A stretch of DNA of 64,000 nt from Methanoregula sp. UBA154 (GCA_002502245.1 DAPW01000017.1:1-64000); one strand, 5' to 3'; positions 35,181 through 44,841 are shown, counted from the stretch's first letter. Translations and numbers: made by a program. Notes: generated from the letters alone by a model not told the origin.

Positions 35181-35633
35181 TCAGACCTCGCGGGCCGTCT
35201 GTGCATCATGCACAGCCCGGTTCACTGCCTCTTCCGGGGTTGCACAGGGGATCACACCTTCGATATCCCATGTCCGTATCCCGTACACCGGGCGCCCCAC
35301 CTTGAGACCTGTCGCAATCTCCGAAAGGGTGCCGTACTTCCCACCCACCGCGATCACCACGTCGGCTGAGAGGACCACAAGGACGTTCCGTGCATGGCCG
35401 AGGCCGGTACGGATCGTGATGTTGAGATACGGGTTACCCGCTTCTGTGCCCGGCAGGATACCCACGGTAGTCCCGCCGGCATCCCGTGCCCCCCTGCACG
35501 CTGCCTCCATCACGCCGCCAAGTCCCCCGCATACGAGCACGGCACCGTTCCCGGCAATTATGCGGCCCGCGGCATATGCAGCCCCGCATTCACCGGGCGT
35601 TGCCTGACCGGGGCCGATCACTGCAATCTGCAT
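35181..35633 (-). CDS. LOG-family nucleotide-binding protein (TIGR00725 type)
   Basis: A 150-aa Rossmann-like protein. The start MQIAVIGPGQATPGECGAAY, the VCGGLGGVMEAACRGARDAG segment, and the PGG-like AVGGKYGTLSEIATGL match the lysine-decarboxylase-like LOG superfamily. Relatives release nucleobases from nucleoside monophosphates; the substrate of this short branch is not established. It is convergent with the CQLGCF gene. Confidence 0.85.
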   Translation of the reverse strand: MQIAVIGPGQATPGECGAAYAAGRIIAGNGAVLVCGGLGGVMEAACRGARDAGGTTVGILPGTEAGNPYLNITIRTGLGHARNVLVVLSADVVIAVGGKYGTLSEIATGLKVGRPVYGIRTWDIEGVIPCATPEEAVNRAVHDAQTAREV

Positions 35634-35745
35634 ATAGAATCCGTGTGCCGTTCCGGCATATGCGGGTTGTGCCTTCCCCGACCCATAAAAGATTTTTAAT
35701 CATCTACTGAATTAATAGAGAGTGGAAACTGACCTGAGTACAACC

Positions 35746-35750
35746 GGAGG
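35746..35750 (+). promoter_or_regulatory. Shine-Dalgarno deciding a TTG start
   Basis: GGAGG at 35746-35750 is placed 7 nt before an in-frame TTG at 35758. The earlier GTG at 35722 has no comparable site, so TTG is the better start for the response regulator. Confidence 0.55.
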
Positions 35751-35757
35751 ACATCTT

Positions 35758-37479
35758 TTGCCGCAATCCCATACCATATCCATCCTGCTGGTCGACGATG
35801 ACCCATCCATTCTGGACTCCTTCCGGATCATCCTCGAGCAGGAACCAGAATTCGTTGTTGAGACCGTCTCCACAGGTTCAGTAGCACTCGACCTTCTGGA
35901 TACGCGGTATTTCGATGTGATCATATCTGACTTTTCCATGCCGGATATCGATGGCCTTGCGCTGCTCCGGGAAGCCCGTGCACGGGGCTGCCAGTCCCTC
36001 TTTGTGATCGTCACGGGCCGGCGCCTCGCCCATATCGCCATGGATGCCCTCAACAGCGGCGCTGATTTTTATCTCCAGAAAGGCGCCGATACGGCAAAAG
36101 AGTTCCCCCGCTTAAAAGAGTTCATCAGGTCCCGCGTGCCGAAAAAAACCGCCGAGCATGAGTTGATCGCGTGGGAGCGGTTCTACCACTCCGTTGTTGA
36201 GTCCTCCCCGGACCTCATCTGCCGCGTGCTCCCGGACGGGTCGCTGACCTATGCAAACACGTCCTGCCTGCATTTTTTCAGGAGACCGTATACCGATATG
36301 ATCCGCCAGAACCTTTTCTCCCTGATCCCCGCAGAGGATCAGCCCGCGGTCCTTGCCCGCCTCCGGAACCTTTCGGCTGTGAAGCCGTACGTCCTTCTGG
36401 AACACCGTGTCCGGACTGAAGACGGGAAAAGTCCGCTCCTCCAGTGGTCGTATCACGGGTTTTTCTCGGAGCACGGGGCATTATCGGAGTACCAGGTTTC
36501 CGGGCGCACTGTGGACGGTCTTGTCCGGATCGGTCAGAACAGCAGCGCACCCGCCGCTCCTGCTCCGGGATCCTCTTCAGCCCTGCCAGCGACCGAAGCG
36601 TATGACTGGAAAGGTCTTGTCGATACCATCCAGTTGCTTGAGAATCCGGTCTTCGCCATTGACACGCGCGGTACGGTCATCGCGTGGAACAGGGCAATCG
36701 AGCAGCTGACCGGTGTGGAGGCATCACGGATCGTGGGCAGGGAAAAGCAGGAATATGCCGTGCCGTTCTACGGGAAGCCCGTCCCGATGCTCATCGACTG
36801 CATAATCTGGCCGCCCGGCCGCCCGGTTGTCGCGGGCCTGCTGCCGGCAACCAGGAAGGCCGGGGACACCGTTATCGGCGAGGTAGAACATGTTGTGATC
36901 AACGGCAAACCCTTGCTCATCCGGGGCAAGGGCTCCCCGGTCTATGATGCGAATGGTGCCCTGATCGCCGCGATCCAGATGATCACCGTGGGCGAACCGC
37001 CGGGGGTAGCGGATCGTGCCGGCAGGGAGAAATACCTTGGCGGGATCTCGAGCATCACCCTCAAGCTCGCCGGAGACGGTGTGGGCGGTGCCATTGCCGG
37101 GGCGATCGGTTCGTCAACCGGCGGATATGGCGTGTATGCCACTGATCAGCGGGTCTTTGTCATCCGCAACCCGAATCTCGATGCCGAGAGGTCGCAGGAG
37201 CTCCGCTTCGGCACGTTCATCCTGGACGAGCTCTTCGGCATGATGGTCGACACCAGCGAGAAATCGATCCGGGAGCTGGAGAAGCTGAAGGTTTTCGAGG
37301 CGAATAAGAAGGACATCGTGAGCATCAGCCTCAAAAAGCCCGTGCTGCTCTCGGGATACCTCACCTTCACGATAGACACGGCAGGGTCGTTCAGGATTTA
37401 CATTGATCACAAAAAGGCCTTTACCCACCTCGAGCAGCTGATGCAATCCTTCTGTCCGGAGAAAGTCAGGGTTGAATAA
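35758..37479 (+). CDS. Response regulator with two PAS domains and a C-terminal PH-like domain
   Basis: About 573 aa from the TTG start. The receiver (5-120) has the acidic pair DDD, the phospho-acceptor Asp in DVIISDFSMPDIDG, T in FVIVTGRR and K in YLQKGAD. Two PAS domains follow (about 145-265, HSVVESSPDLICRVLPDG; and about 285-415, NPVFAIDTRGTVIAWNRAI). The last 130 residues (GGYGVYATDQRVFVIRNPNL, then VSISLKKPVLLSGYLTFTID) look like a PH/YcxB-type beta domain. No DNA-binding or kinase domain is present. It probably relays signals by protein contact. Confidence 0.8.
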   Translation: MPQSHTISILLVDDDPSILDSFRIILEQEPEFVVETVSTGSVALDLLDTRYFDVIISDFSMPDIDGLALLREARARGCQSLFVIVTGRRLAHIAMDALNSGADFYLQKGADTAKEFPRLKEFIRSRVPKKTAEHELIAWERFYHSVVESSPDLICRVLPDGSLTYANTSCLHFFRRPYTDMIRQNLFSLIPAEDQPAVLARLRNLSAVKPYVLLEHRVRTEDGKSPLLQWSYHGFFSEHGALSEYQVSGRTVDGLVRIGQNSSAPAAPAPGSSSALPATEAYDWKGLVDTIQLLENPVFAIDTRGTVIAWNRAIEQLTGVEASRIVGREKQEYAVPFYGKPVPMLIDCIIWPPGRPVVAGLLPATRKAGDTVIGEVEHVVINGKPLLIRGKGSPVYDANGALIAAIQMITVGEPPGVADRAGREKYLGGISSITLKLAGDGVGGAIAGAIGSSTGGYGVYATDQRVFVIRNPNLDAERSQELRFGTFILDELFGMMVDTSEKSIRELEKLKVFEANKKDIVSISLKKPVLLSGYLTFTIDTAGSFRIYIDHKKAFTHLEQLMQSFCPEKVRVE

Positions 37480-37493
37480 AAAAAAGTTCCACT

Positions 37494-37696
37494 GTAGAAA
37501 TCATTGTAAAGTTATTAAATCGCCCCCCCTTGCGCCAGCCCTGCCCCCCGTTGGGGGCGGGGGGGCATGCGATACCTTGGATTGTACTGTCCTTATTCAA
37601 AAGTGACCTGGTAATACGGCGTTATCGCAATTCGGGGATGCCACAGCGGCGGGGGCGAAGCCCAAAGAGCGTCAGAATTGTGCGAAGGATTTCTAC
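37494..37696 (+). repeat. Dispersed intergenic repeat, copy 6, with 9-bp terminal inverted repeat
   Basis: The most complete copy, 203 bp. It starts GTAGAAATC (37494-37502) and ends with the exact complement GATTTCTAC (37688-37696). It is almost identical to the copy at 92-295. It lies between the convergent response regulator and aldehyde dehydrogenase genes. Confidence 0.9.
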
Positions 37697-37753
37697 AAAG
37701 CAAAAATTTTTGTACATTTTTTTTCAGATTGATTAAGACAGTTTATCGGAAAC

Positions 37754-39208
37754 TTACTCCACCCCGCCCGCCCTGTTGATCACCATCAGCCGGAGCTCGG
37801 TCATCGCCTCGATCGCAAACCGTGGTCCCTCGCGCCCGAGCCCGGATCCTTTCGCTCCCCCGTACGGCATCGCATCGGAGCGGAAGGTCGGGATGTCGTT
37901 TACCTGCACACCGCCGACCTGCATCCCGGAAAAAGCCTTCATGGCCCGGTTGATGTTCTGCGTAAAGATCCCGACCTGAAGACCGTACTCGCTGGAATTG
38001 GCGATGTGGAGGGCTTCGTCAAAGGTATCGTAGGGCGTGACAGAGATGACCGGCGCAAATACCTCCTCGCAGTTCACCCGCATGGCGGGCGTGGTGTCGA
38101 CAAGGACCGTGGGAGCGAATACGGTTCCCTCGAGCGTACCTCCCGTGAGGATCTTCGCCCCCTGCTGCGTGGCTTCCTGCACCTTCCGGTAGGCCTCCTC
38201 CGCCTTGATCCGGTCGATCATCGGGCCCACGTCAGTTGCCGGATCGCGGGGGTCGCCTGCACGGAGGGCTTTTACTGCCGCAAGGATCTTTAAAAGCGCC
38301 TGCTCGTAGACCGGGCGGTGGACGAGCACCCGCTGGACCGAGATGCAGACCTGCCCGGCATTGATGAAGCCCCCGGTCGCGATCCGCTGCGCCGCATAAT
38401 CGAGGTTTGCGTCGTCATGCACGATCACCGCTGCATTGCCCCCGAGCTCAAGGCCTACCCGCTTCCTTCCCGCAACCTCGCGAAGGTGCCAGCCGACGGC
38501 ACAGCTGCCGGTGAACGAGAAGTACGCGACGCGGGGATCGCGGGCAAGCTGCTCTGCCCGTGCGCCCGCGCACGGCACCACGCTGATCGCTTCCGGGGGC
38601 ATCCCGGCGGCAATGGCCATATCGCCAAGGACCAGGCTGGAGACAGGAGTTGCCGAGGCGGGCTTGAGGATAATTGAGTTGCCGGCCGCAATCGCCGGTG
38701 CCAGCTTGTGGCAGGCAAGGTTAAGCGGGAAGTTGAACGGGACAATCCCGACAACCGGGCCGAGCGGGAACCGCCGGAGGAATCCCGTCCGTCCGTTCGT
38801 ATCCTCGGTTAAGTCCAGCGGGATGATCTCCCCATAGATCCTTTTTACCTCCTCTGCCGACAGGCGGACGGTAATTTCTGCACGGGCGACCTCGTTTGCG
38901 GCAAACGTGCGGGTCTTGCCGCCTTCCATCACCAGGATGTCGGCGAGCTCATCTGCCCTTCGGTGGATCTCATCGGCGATCCGAAAAAGGATCTCAGCCC
39001 GTGCATGTGAGGAGAGGTCCCGGGTCTTATCAAATCCCCTGCAGGCAGAAGCGACCGCTTCATTCAGCTCCATGGTTCCTGCCTGGCAGACCTCAGCATA
39101 CACTTCACCCGTATACGGGAATCTGATTTTCAGAATTTCCGGGGTGTCTTTTTTCACACCACCCACCAGAAGGGGGTACGTTTTTACCACACACTCACGC
39201 TCGTTCAT
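37754..39208 (-). CDS. NAD(P)-dependent aldehyde dehydrogenase (possible lactaldehyde dehydrogenase)
   Basis: A 484-aa ALDH of full length. Catalytic Cys is in GQVCISVQR, the general base Glu in VGLELGGNAAV, and the oxyanion Asn in VPFNFPLNL. The nucleotide-binding segment is FSFTGSCAVGWHL. In methanogens a related enzyme makes lactate from lactaldehyde for coenzyme F420 (CofA); non-phosphorylating glyceraldehyde-3-phosphate dehydrogenase is the other likely role. The substrate cannot be decided from sequence, and no F420 gene is adjacent. Confidence 0.85.
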   Translation of the reverse strand: MNERECVVKTYPLLVGGVKKDTPEILKIRFPYTGEVYAEVCQAGTMELNEAVASACRGFDKTRDLSSHARAEILFRIADEIHRRADELADILVMEGGKTRTFAANEVARAEITVRLSAEEVKRIYGEIIPLDLTEDTNGRTGFLRRFPLGPVVGIVPFNFPLNLACHKLAPAIAAGNSIILKPASATPVSSLVLGDMAIAAGMPPEAISVVPCAGARAEQLARDPRVAYFSFTGSCAVGWHLREVAGRKRVGLELGGNAAVIVHDDANLDYAAQRIATGGFINAGQVCISVQRVLVHRPVYEQALLKILAAVKALRAGDPRDPATDVGPMIDRIKAEEAYRKVQEATQQGAKILTGGTLEGTVFAPTVLVDTTPAMRVNCEEVFAPVISVTPYDTFDEALHIANSSEYGLQVGIFTQNINRAMKAFSGMQVGGVQVNDIPTFRSDAMPYGGAKGSGLGREGPRFAIEAMTELRLMVINRAGGVE

Positions 39209-39212
39209 AGTA

Positions 39213-39898
39213 TCATATCGCAGGCTCAGTTACGAGTTCCTGCAGACCGCATTCTCCATACAAACATCCCAAGGGATCCATAAAAAAATGCCTGATCCGG
39301 CGGCGGGAGTCTGCAGGGGGGAAACCGACAAAAAAAGGGTTGGAACGGTGTTCAAAAGCCGGGTCAGCCTGACCGGCACACGGTAGACAATATCGTTCGT
39401 ACCGGACTCCTTCGCGATCATCAGCACAGATGGAATACGTGCTCCAGTCCTGAATCGTGAAGCTATTCTCCACGTGAGTCGTGATGTCAATAAACCGGAC
39501 ACGTGGCACGATCCCGTCATCGACCCGGGTCTTCTTCACCAGGTCCCGTTGCATCCCGGCCTGCCGGGCTTCAGCTGGTCGTTCTCGTCAACAAAGAGGA
39601 TGTTCGGGTTGATAGTCCCGGCACATGGGGGTGCTGCCGCGAGTCTGAACTTCTGGTCGGGGTAGAGGTACGTGAAACCGGTATGCTCCTGAACGCTTAT
39701 GCAGGAATAGTTCATTGAAACGGACATTGATAGTCGTGTGGATATCGGCGGTCCATGCAGAGCGGGTGACAGGGAGGGGGTCTGGCAGGTCTGCGGTGCG
39801 GCGGGATCCTGCGTTGTGGTTGTCTGCCTGGATATTGCACACCCGGGCGCAATAGCAGGAAGGAGAATAATCATCGCGATACGCAAATATCCGGCCAT
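39213..39898 (-). pseudogene. Frameshifted secreted lipoprotein
   Basis: The first part (39898 to 39536) encodes a signal peptide with a lipobox-like IAPGC and a secreted domain, stopping after QLKPGRPGCNGTW. A second frame starts at an ATG inside that end (39554) and continues as protein-like sequence, VPRVRFIDITTHVENSFTIQ, to 39213. The two read naturally as one protein of about 225 residues broken by a one-base shift near 39550. Alternatives are two overlapping genes or a sequencing error. Confidence 0.55.
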
Positions 39899-40125
39899 CT
39901 TCAGGGTATTCTAGGAAGGTGGACCCACATCCTGATTACATTTTCTGTCGGAGATGCCGCTGTTCTGACGAATCAACGCCTGCGATGAAGGCAAGGGGGG
40001 TGCGTACTCCGGGCCGGCTTCGTTCTGCGCACCAGCCTTCCCCGGGAGAAAAACTACTTTGTGCTGTGGCACCAACATTTCTTCACGCACAGCATGGAGC
40101 ATCCTGTGAGAGGAAGAGGGGTTTT

Positions 40126-43100
40126 GTGAAGGAAGTTGACGCGAACTTCAATATCAAAGAGATCGAGCGTGCGGTGCAGGTATACTGGCGCACCCATGAC
40201 ACCTACCGGGCGGTCCGGCAGCACCGCAGTACGGGGAAGGCGTTCTTTTTCGTAGACGGTCCGCCGTACACCACCGGCCATATCCATATCGGGACCGCGT
40301 GGAACAAGATCTTAAAAGACAGCATCCTGCGCTACTACCGCATGAACGGGCGCCACGTGATCGACCGGGCGGGGTATGACATGCACGGCCTCCCGATCGA
40401 GGTGAAGGTCGAGCAGGAGCTGGGTTTTGCATCCAAGAAGGACATCGAGAAGTTCGGGATAGAGGCATTTATCGAAAAGTGCCGGGAGTTCGCGGTCACC
40501 AACAAGAAACTGATGGACACCCAGTTCGAGAACCTCGGCGTCTGGCTGGACTTTGCCGGTGCCTACCAGACCGTGAAACCCGAATATATCGAGGCCGCAT
40601 GGTGGACGCTTGCGAAAGCCGAAGAGCGGGGGATGCTCGAACGCGGCCACCGGGTCGTGAACTGGTGCCCCCGGTGCGAGACGGCGATCGCGGATGCCGA
40701 GGTGGAGTACTGGGACGAGAGCGACCCCTCGATCTTTGTCAGGTTCCCCCTCCGGGACAAGACCGGCGAATATCTCGTCATCTGGACCACAACCCCGTGG
40801 ACACTCCCGGCAAACGTCGCGGTTGCCGTGGCAAAGGACTTCGAGTATGCGAAGGTGCTCGCAAAGAAAGACGGGCGGGAAGAACTCCTCTGGATCGCAG
40901 AACCGCTCGTAAAAGCCGTGCTCAAGAAAGCACGGTATAAGGACTTCACCATCATCGAAACGAGAAAAGGAGCCGACCTCGCGGGATGGACCTATGATTC
41001 CCCGCTCTGCGCCCAGGTGCCACTCCAGCGGGAGATCGACCACAAGGTCGTTGTCGCAGACTTTGTAACCCTTGAGAATACCGGCATGGTCCATATCGCG
41101 CCCGGCCATGGCTGGGACGACTATGTGCTCGGGACAAAGGAAGGCCTTGCGATCGTCTGCCCGGTAGATGGTGCCGGGAAGTTCCGGGATGAGGCCGGGG
41201 TGTTTGCCGGCCAGTACGTGCGGGACGCAAACGAGAATGTCCTTGTTGCGCTCGGCCCCAACCTGCTCGCGCAGGAGATGGTTGTCCACCGCTACGGCCA
41301 CTGCTGGCGCTGCAAGACCCCCATCATCTTCCGGGCCACCTCCCAGTGGTTCCTGAAAGCCTCCGAGATGCGGGACCTGATGCTCTCAGAAGTGGAGAAG
41401 GTCACGTGGTATCCCGAGTGGGCAGGCAGCGCACGGTTTTATGACTGGATCAAGGAAGCCCGCGACTGGTGCATCTCGCGCCAGCGCTACTGGGGCATCC
41501 CGATCCCGGTCTGGGTCTGCCCGAAATGCGATGCGTACCGCGTGGTCGGCACGATACAGGAGCTCGAGGAGCGGAGCGGTAAACCGCTGCCGGACCCGCA
41601 CCGCCCGTACGTGGACGGGGTCACGATCCCGTGCGAGTGCGGCGGCACCATGAAGCGGGTCGAGGACATCTTCGATGTCTGGTTCGACTCCGCGGTCGCC
41701 TCGTGGGCAACGCTCGGGTACCCGGGGAGGACCGCAGAGTTCGATGCCCTCTGGCCTGCAGACTTCATCACCGAAGGCCAGGACCAGACCCGGGGCTGGT
41801 TCTACTCGCAGCTCGGTGCCAGCACCATCGCGTTCGGCAAGGCGCCCTACAAGAGCGTCTGCATGCACGGCTTCGCCCTCGATGCCGAGGGCAAGAAGAT
41901 GTCCAAGAGTCTCGGGAACGTGGTGAACCCCTCGGACGTTATCGGGAAGGTCGGGGTCGACGTGCTCCGCCTCTACGTCCTTTCGTCATCTGCCCCGTGG
42001 GACGACCTCAAGTTCAACTGGGAGGGCGTGGGCACGATCAACCGTGCCGTGAATATCCTCTGGAACGTGTACCGCTTCCCGTTGCCGTACATGATCCTCG
42101 ACAAATTCGAACCGCAATCAAAGGACGGGATCTGGGACGATACCTATGTGCGGGCGAATCGTACCCGGATGCCGGACGAGGACCGGTTCATCATCTCCCG
42201 GATCAATTCAGTGGCAGTCACGGTCGATGCCGCGATGAAGGAGTGCCAGCTCCACCGGGCAACCCGGGAGCTGGTGAATTTCATCCTCGAAGACCTCTCG
42301 CGCTGGTACGTCCAGCTCGTCCGGCCCCGCATGTGGCTCGAGGGCGAGAGCGAAGAGAAGGTATTTGCCTACGAGACAATCTACTATGTCATGCGCCGGC
42401 TCACCGGGCTCCTTGCCCCCTTCTGCCCGCACCTCACCGAGGAGATCTACCGGAACCTGCGGTGTGAGAAGGACCATGCGAGCGTCCACCTGCTGGACTG
42501 GAATGCCGGCGATACAGAACTGGTGGATGCAACGCTCGAAGGTGCCGTTGCCATTGTCCGCTCGTTTGATGAGGCGTCCCAGAACGCCCGGCAGACCGGC
42601 AAGCGGAAACTCCGGTGGCCGGTAGCGGAAGTGGTCGTGGTCACCAGCTCCGATGCCGTGAAAAACGCCGTTGGCAGGCTCAACGCGGTCTGCATGGACC
42701 GGGCTAATGCCCGTAAGGTCTCGGTTGTCATGGGCAGGTGGGACCGGATCGGCTGGCAAGCCGAGCCCGTGATGAAAGCGCTCGGGAAGGGCTTTGGGAA
42801 GAACTCGTTCAGGATCAAGGGGCTGATCGAGACCGCAGATGGCAATGCAATCAAGGCTGCGATCGATGCCGGCAAGACATACCAGCTCGGCAGCGACAGC
42901 GAGACGTTCGGGATCGGAGCGGAGCACGTGACTTTCACCGAGAAACTCCCGGCCGATGTGTTCTCAGCACCTATGACGGACGCGACCGTGTACGTGGATG
43001 TAGCGCTCACGCCTGATCTGGAGGCGGAAGGCTATGCCCGCGAAGTGATCCGGCGGATCCAGGATATGCGGAAGCAGCTCGACCTTGCGGTCGAGGATAC

Positions 43101-43311
43101 CATCAATGTCGAGGCATCCGTGGGCGACAAGCGGGTGCTCGCCCTGCTCATGGACAATACACTGATCGCTCTGATCACCGACGAGGTCCGGGCAAAGTTC
43201 TTCGGTTTCTCCAAGGATGGCAGCCAGCCGGACCCGGCACGATTTACGTCAGTGAAGGAGTGGGATGTTGAGGGTATCGCGATGACGATAGGAATTGCGA
43301 AGGCGGAATAA
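40126..43311 (+). CDS. ileS: Isoleucyl-tRNA synthetase
   Basis: A 1061-aa class I synthetase. The HIGH motif is GHIHIGTAWNKILK, and the KMSKS motif is GKKMSKSLGNVV. The CP1 editing domain includes WTTTPWTLPANVAVAV and GHGWDDY. The C-terminal region carries anticodon-binding helices typical of the archaeal/eukaryal form. The frame is open from 39919, but the family begins near KEVDANFNIKEIERAV. A GTG at 40126 preceded by GAGGAAGAGGGG fits, and I chose it. Confidence 0.96.
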   Translation: MKEVDANFNIKEIERAVQVYWRTHDTYRAVRQHRSTGKAFFFVDGPPYTTGHIHIGTAWNKILKDSILRYYRMNGRHVIDRAGYDMHGLPIEVKVEQELGFASKKDIEKFGIEAFIEKCREFAVTNKKLMDTQFENLGVWLDFAGAYQTVKPEYIEAAWWTLAKAEERGMLERGHRVVNWCPRCETAIADAEVEYWDESDPSIFVRFPLRDKTGEYLVIWTTTPWTLPANVAVAVAKDFEYAKVLAKKDGREELLWIAEPLVKAVLKKARYKDFTIIETRKGADLAGWTYDSPLCAQVPLQREIDHKVVVADFVTLENTGMVHIAPGHGWDDYVLGTKEGLAIVCPVDGAGKFRDEAGVFAGQYVRDANENVLVALGPNLLAQEMVVHRYGHCWRCKTPIIFRATSQWFLKASEMRDLMLSEVEKVTWYPEWAGSARFYDWIKEARDWCISRQRYWGIPIPVWVCPKCDAYRVVGTIQELEERSGKPLPDPHRPYVDGVTIPCECGGTMKRVEDIFDVWFDSAVASWATLGYPGRTAEFDALWPADFITEGQDQTRGWFYSQLGASTIAFGKAPYKSVCMHGFALDAEGKKMSKSLGNVVNPSDVIGKVGVDVLRLYVLSSSAPWDDLKFNWEGVGTINRAVNILWNVYRFPLPYMILDKFEPQSKDGIWDDTYVRANRTRMPDEDRFIISRINSVAVTVDAAMKECQLHRATRELVNFILEDLSRWYVQLVRPRMWLEGESEEKVFAYETIYYVMRRLTGLLAPFCPHLTEEIYRNLRCEKDHASVHLLDWNAGDTELVDATLEGAVAIVRSFDEASQNARQTGKRKLRWPVAEVVVVTSSDAVKNAVGRLNAVCMDRANARKVSVVMGRWDRIGWQAEPVMKALGKGFGKNSFRIKGLIETADGNAIKAAIDAGKTYQLGSDSETFGIGAEHVTFTEKLPADVFSAPMTDATVYVDVALTPDLEAEGYAREVIRRIQDMRKQLDLAVEDTINVEASVGDKRVLALLMDNTLIALITDEVRAKFFGFSKDGSQPDPARFTSVKEWDVEGIAMTIGIAKAE

Positions 43312-43350
43312 TTTTTTTCTTTTATCTCTTCCGAAATTCTTTTTTCCTGT

Positions 43351-43520
43351 ATGAAGCCTCCCTCTTGCGCCGCCAGTCCCCCGGGGGGACGGGGCGCATT
43401 GCGATGATGCCGAATTCTTCATTAAATCATCAGGAAATCTGGAACGGGTAATGCTCCGCCGCGGGGGCGCCCCTTCGGGGGCGGCGGCGTCTATCGTAAG
43501 AGTGGGTATGGGGGCATCAG
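43351..43520 (+). repeat. Dispersed intergenic repeat, copy 7 (divergent)
   Basis: A diverged copy with CCCTCTTGCGCC, GGACGGGGCGCATTGCGATGATGCC and a strong G/C hairpin (GCCGCCGCGGGGGCGCCCC near 43457-43475 with CGGGGGCGGCGGC). It begins just after ileS and is followed by the GATC-rich array. Confidence 0.65.
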
Positions 43521-43556
43521 CCCCCATCATTGCGAATCAGAGAATACAAGAGGAGT

Positions 43557-43955
43557 AGCTCTTTTCAACCGGATCGCGATTTTGATTTTTCAACCGCGAT
43601 CACTATCCCGATTAAAAACCGATCCGGAAAAATCAGCAATCGATATCCATTTCAAGATCGATCCGCGTTTTTCAGATCAAAATCGGATCCCGATTTTCAT
43701 TTTGAAATCGATCCGTGATTAAAAAAACGAATCACGGGTACTTTGCACTGACGAAAGCGATCAATTGCAAACCGATTTTCGTACGAAAAACGGATCGCGA
43801 TTTTGGGATCAAAATCGATCCGCGATTTTCATTTTTCAATCGTTCTCCGATTTTTGTTTTCGCATCGCGATCATGTTCGCGATCGAAAACCTGATCCGGA
43901 TCAATCACGGTCCGGGCTTCATTTCAAAATCGAATCCTGATCACTTCGTTTCAAT
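43557..43955. repeat. GATC-rich degenerate repeat array
   Basis: Seventeen GATC sites lie between 43572 and 43942, against one or two expected by chance in that length. A 28-bp unit occurs twice almost unchanged: ATCAAAATCGGATCCCGATT (from 43676) and ATCAAAATCGATCCGCGATT (from 43808), both running on to TTCATTTT. A perfect 14-bp palindrome TTTTCGTACGAAAA is at 43776-43789. Frames open through it are Phe/Ile/Arg-rich and repetitive, so it is probably non-coding. It sits between the convergent ileS and thg1. Confidence 0.75.
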
Positions 43956-44100
43956 CGCGTTCTGGTTTTTTCTCATAGTATTCAAAGCCTGAATGGTTCT
44001 GATACATTGAACCTGCAAAATGCCCGGCGGGGTCCTGGTAGTGCGGTCGGGCGATCCCCATGGAGGGCTCATAGTACACACCTCATCTCTAAAAACGGAT

Positions 44101-44841
44101 TTATTCAGATTTAACCCCGCCAAGCACCTTCGCGAGAAACACCTTCCCCTCCGCGCTCGTGAACAAGGGAAGATCGGACTCAGCGACCACAGAACTCCGC
44201 TCCGCGGTGACCGTCTCTTTTGTTACCGGGTTGAACCCTTCCTTCTCCATGATCTTTTTGTACACCAACGTACCCCGGCGCTGCCATGCCGGCGTGGTGG
44301 CGAGATTGACCCCCCGGAGGTGCATCATCTCGTGGAGGTCTTTTGCCTGCAGGCCCTTCAGCTTCTCAGCGGCTTTGCGGGCATTCATTCCTTCGCCGAT
44401 GAGTGCCTGCTGGCAGTAGGCATTGATATGGTTGCGCCACGCCTCTGCCTGCCGGTTGGCCAGGTACTCGGCTGCATACGCGGGAGTCGCCGGGATCACC
44501 CGGGCGTCGAATGCAACGGGCATTGTCCCGCCAAGGGCGAGCGTGAAGGAACTGGCAGCATACGATGCCGCTACCGAATCGATCTTCTCGACCCGTCCGC
44601 CGAACGGGAGCTTCGTGAACCAGAGGCTGATCTCGTCCGAGAACGTGTATGCAAGGTCGGGATTGAGCCCGCTGTCGGCAACGAGCGATGTGCAGGCGGT
44701 CACCATCGCCTTATGGAAAAATTCGTCAAAGGGCTTCGCAAGCCCGAGGCAGTCCGCAAGACGGTGGAACGCCCGCCCGTCAAGCCGCACAAAAACGGGG
44801 GGAATGGTTGTGATATTTGCGAATATTTCACGGTTTTCCAT
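44101..44841 (-). CDS. thg1: tRNA(His) guanylyltransferase Thg1-like protein
   Basis: A 246-aa protein of the Thg1 family of 3'-5' nucleotide-adding enzymes. The metal-binding catalytic region is FVRLDGRAFHRL, and the second acidic motif is YTFSDEISLWF. Archaeal members repair tRNA 5' ends in a template-dependent way. In some Methanosarcina the gene contains an in-frame UAG read as pyrrolysine; no such codon is needed here, as the frame is complete. It lies upstream on the minus strand from the GATC array. Confidence 0.9.
   Translation of the reverse strand: MENREIFANITTIPPVFVRLDGRAFHRLADCLGLAKPFDEFFHKAMVTACTSLVADSGLNPDLAYTFSDEISLWFTKLPFGGRVEKIDSVAASYAASSFTLALGGTMPVAFDARVIPATPAYAAEYLANRQAEAWRNHINAYCQQALIGEGMNARKAAEKLKGLQAKDLHEMMHLRGVNLATTPAWQRRGTLVYKKIMEKEGFNPVTKETVTAERSSVVAESDLPLFTSAEGKVFLAKVLGGVKSE

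Noticed and set aside
43557..43955. CRISPR array or replication origin
   Set aside because: Units are irregular and lack equal spacers, so it is not a CRISPR. No orc1/cdc6 gene is near, so an origin is not supported, though it is not excluded.
44101..44841. Pyrrolysine (in-frame UAG) in thg1
   Set aside because: Known from some Methanosarcina, but this frame is complete without an internal stop.
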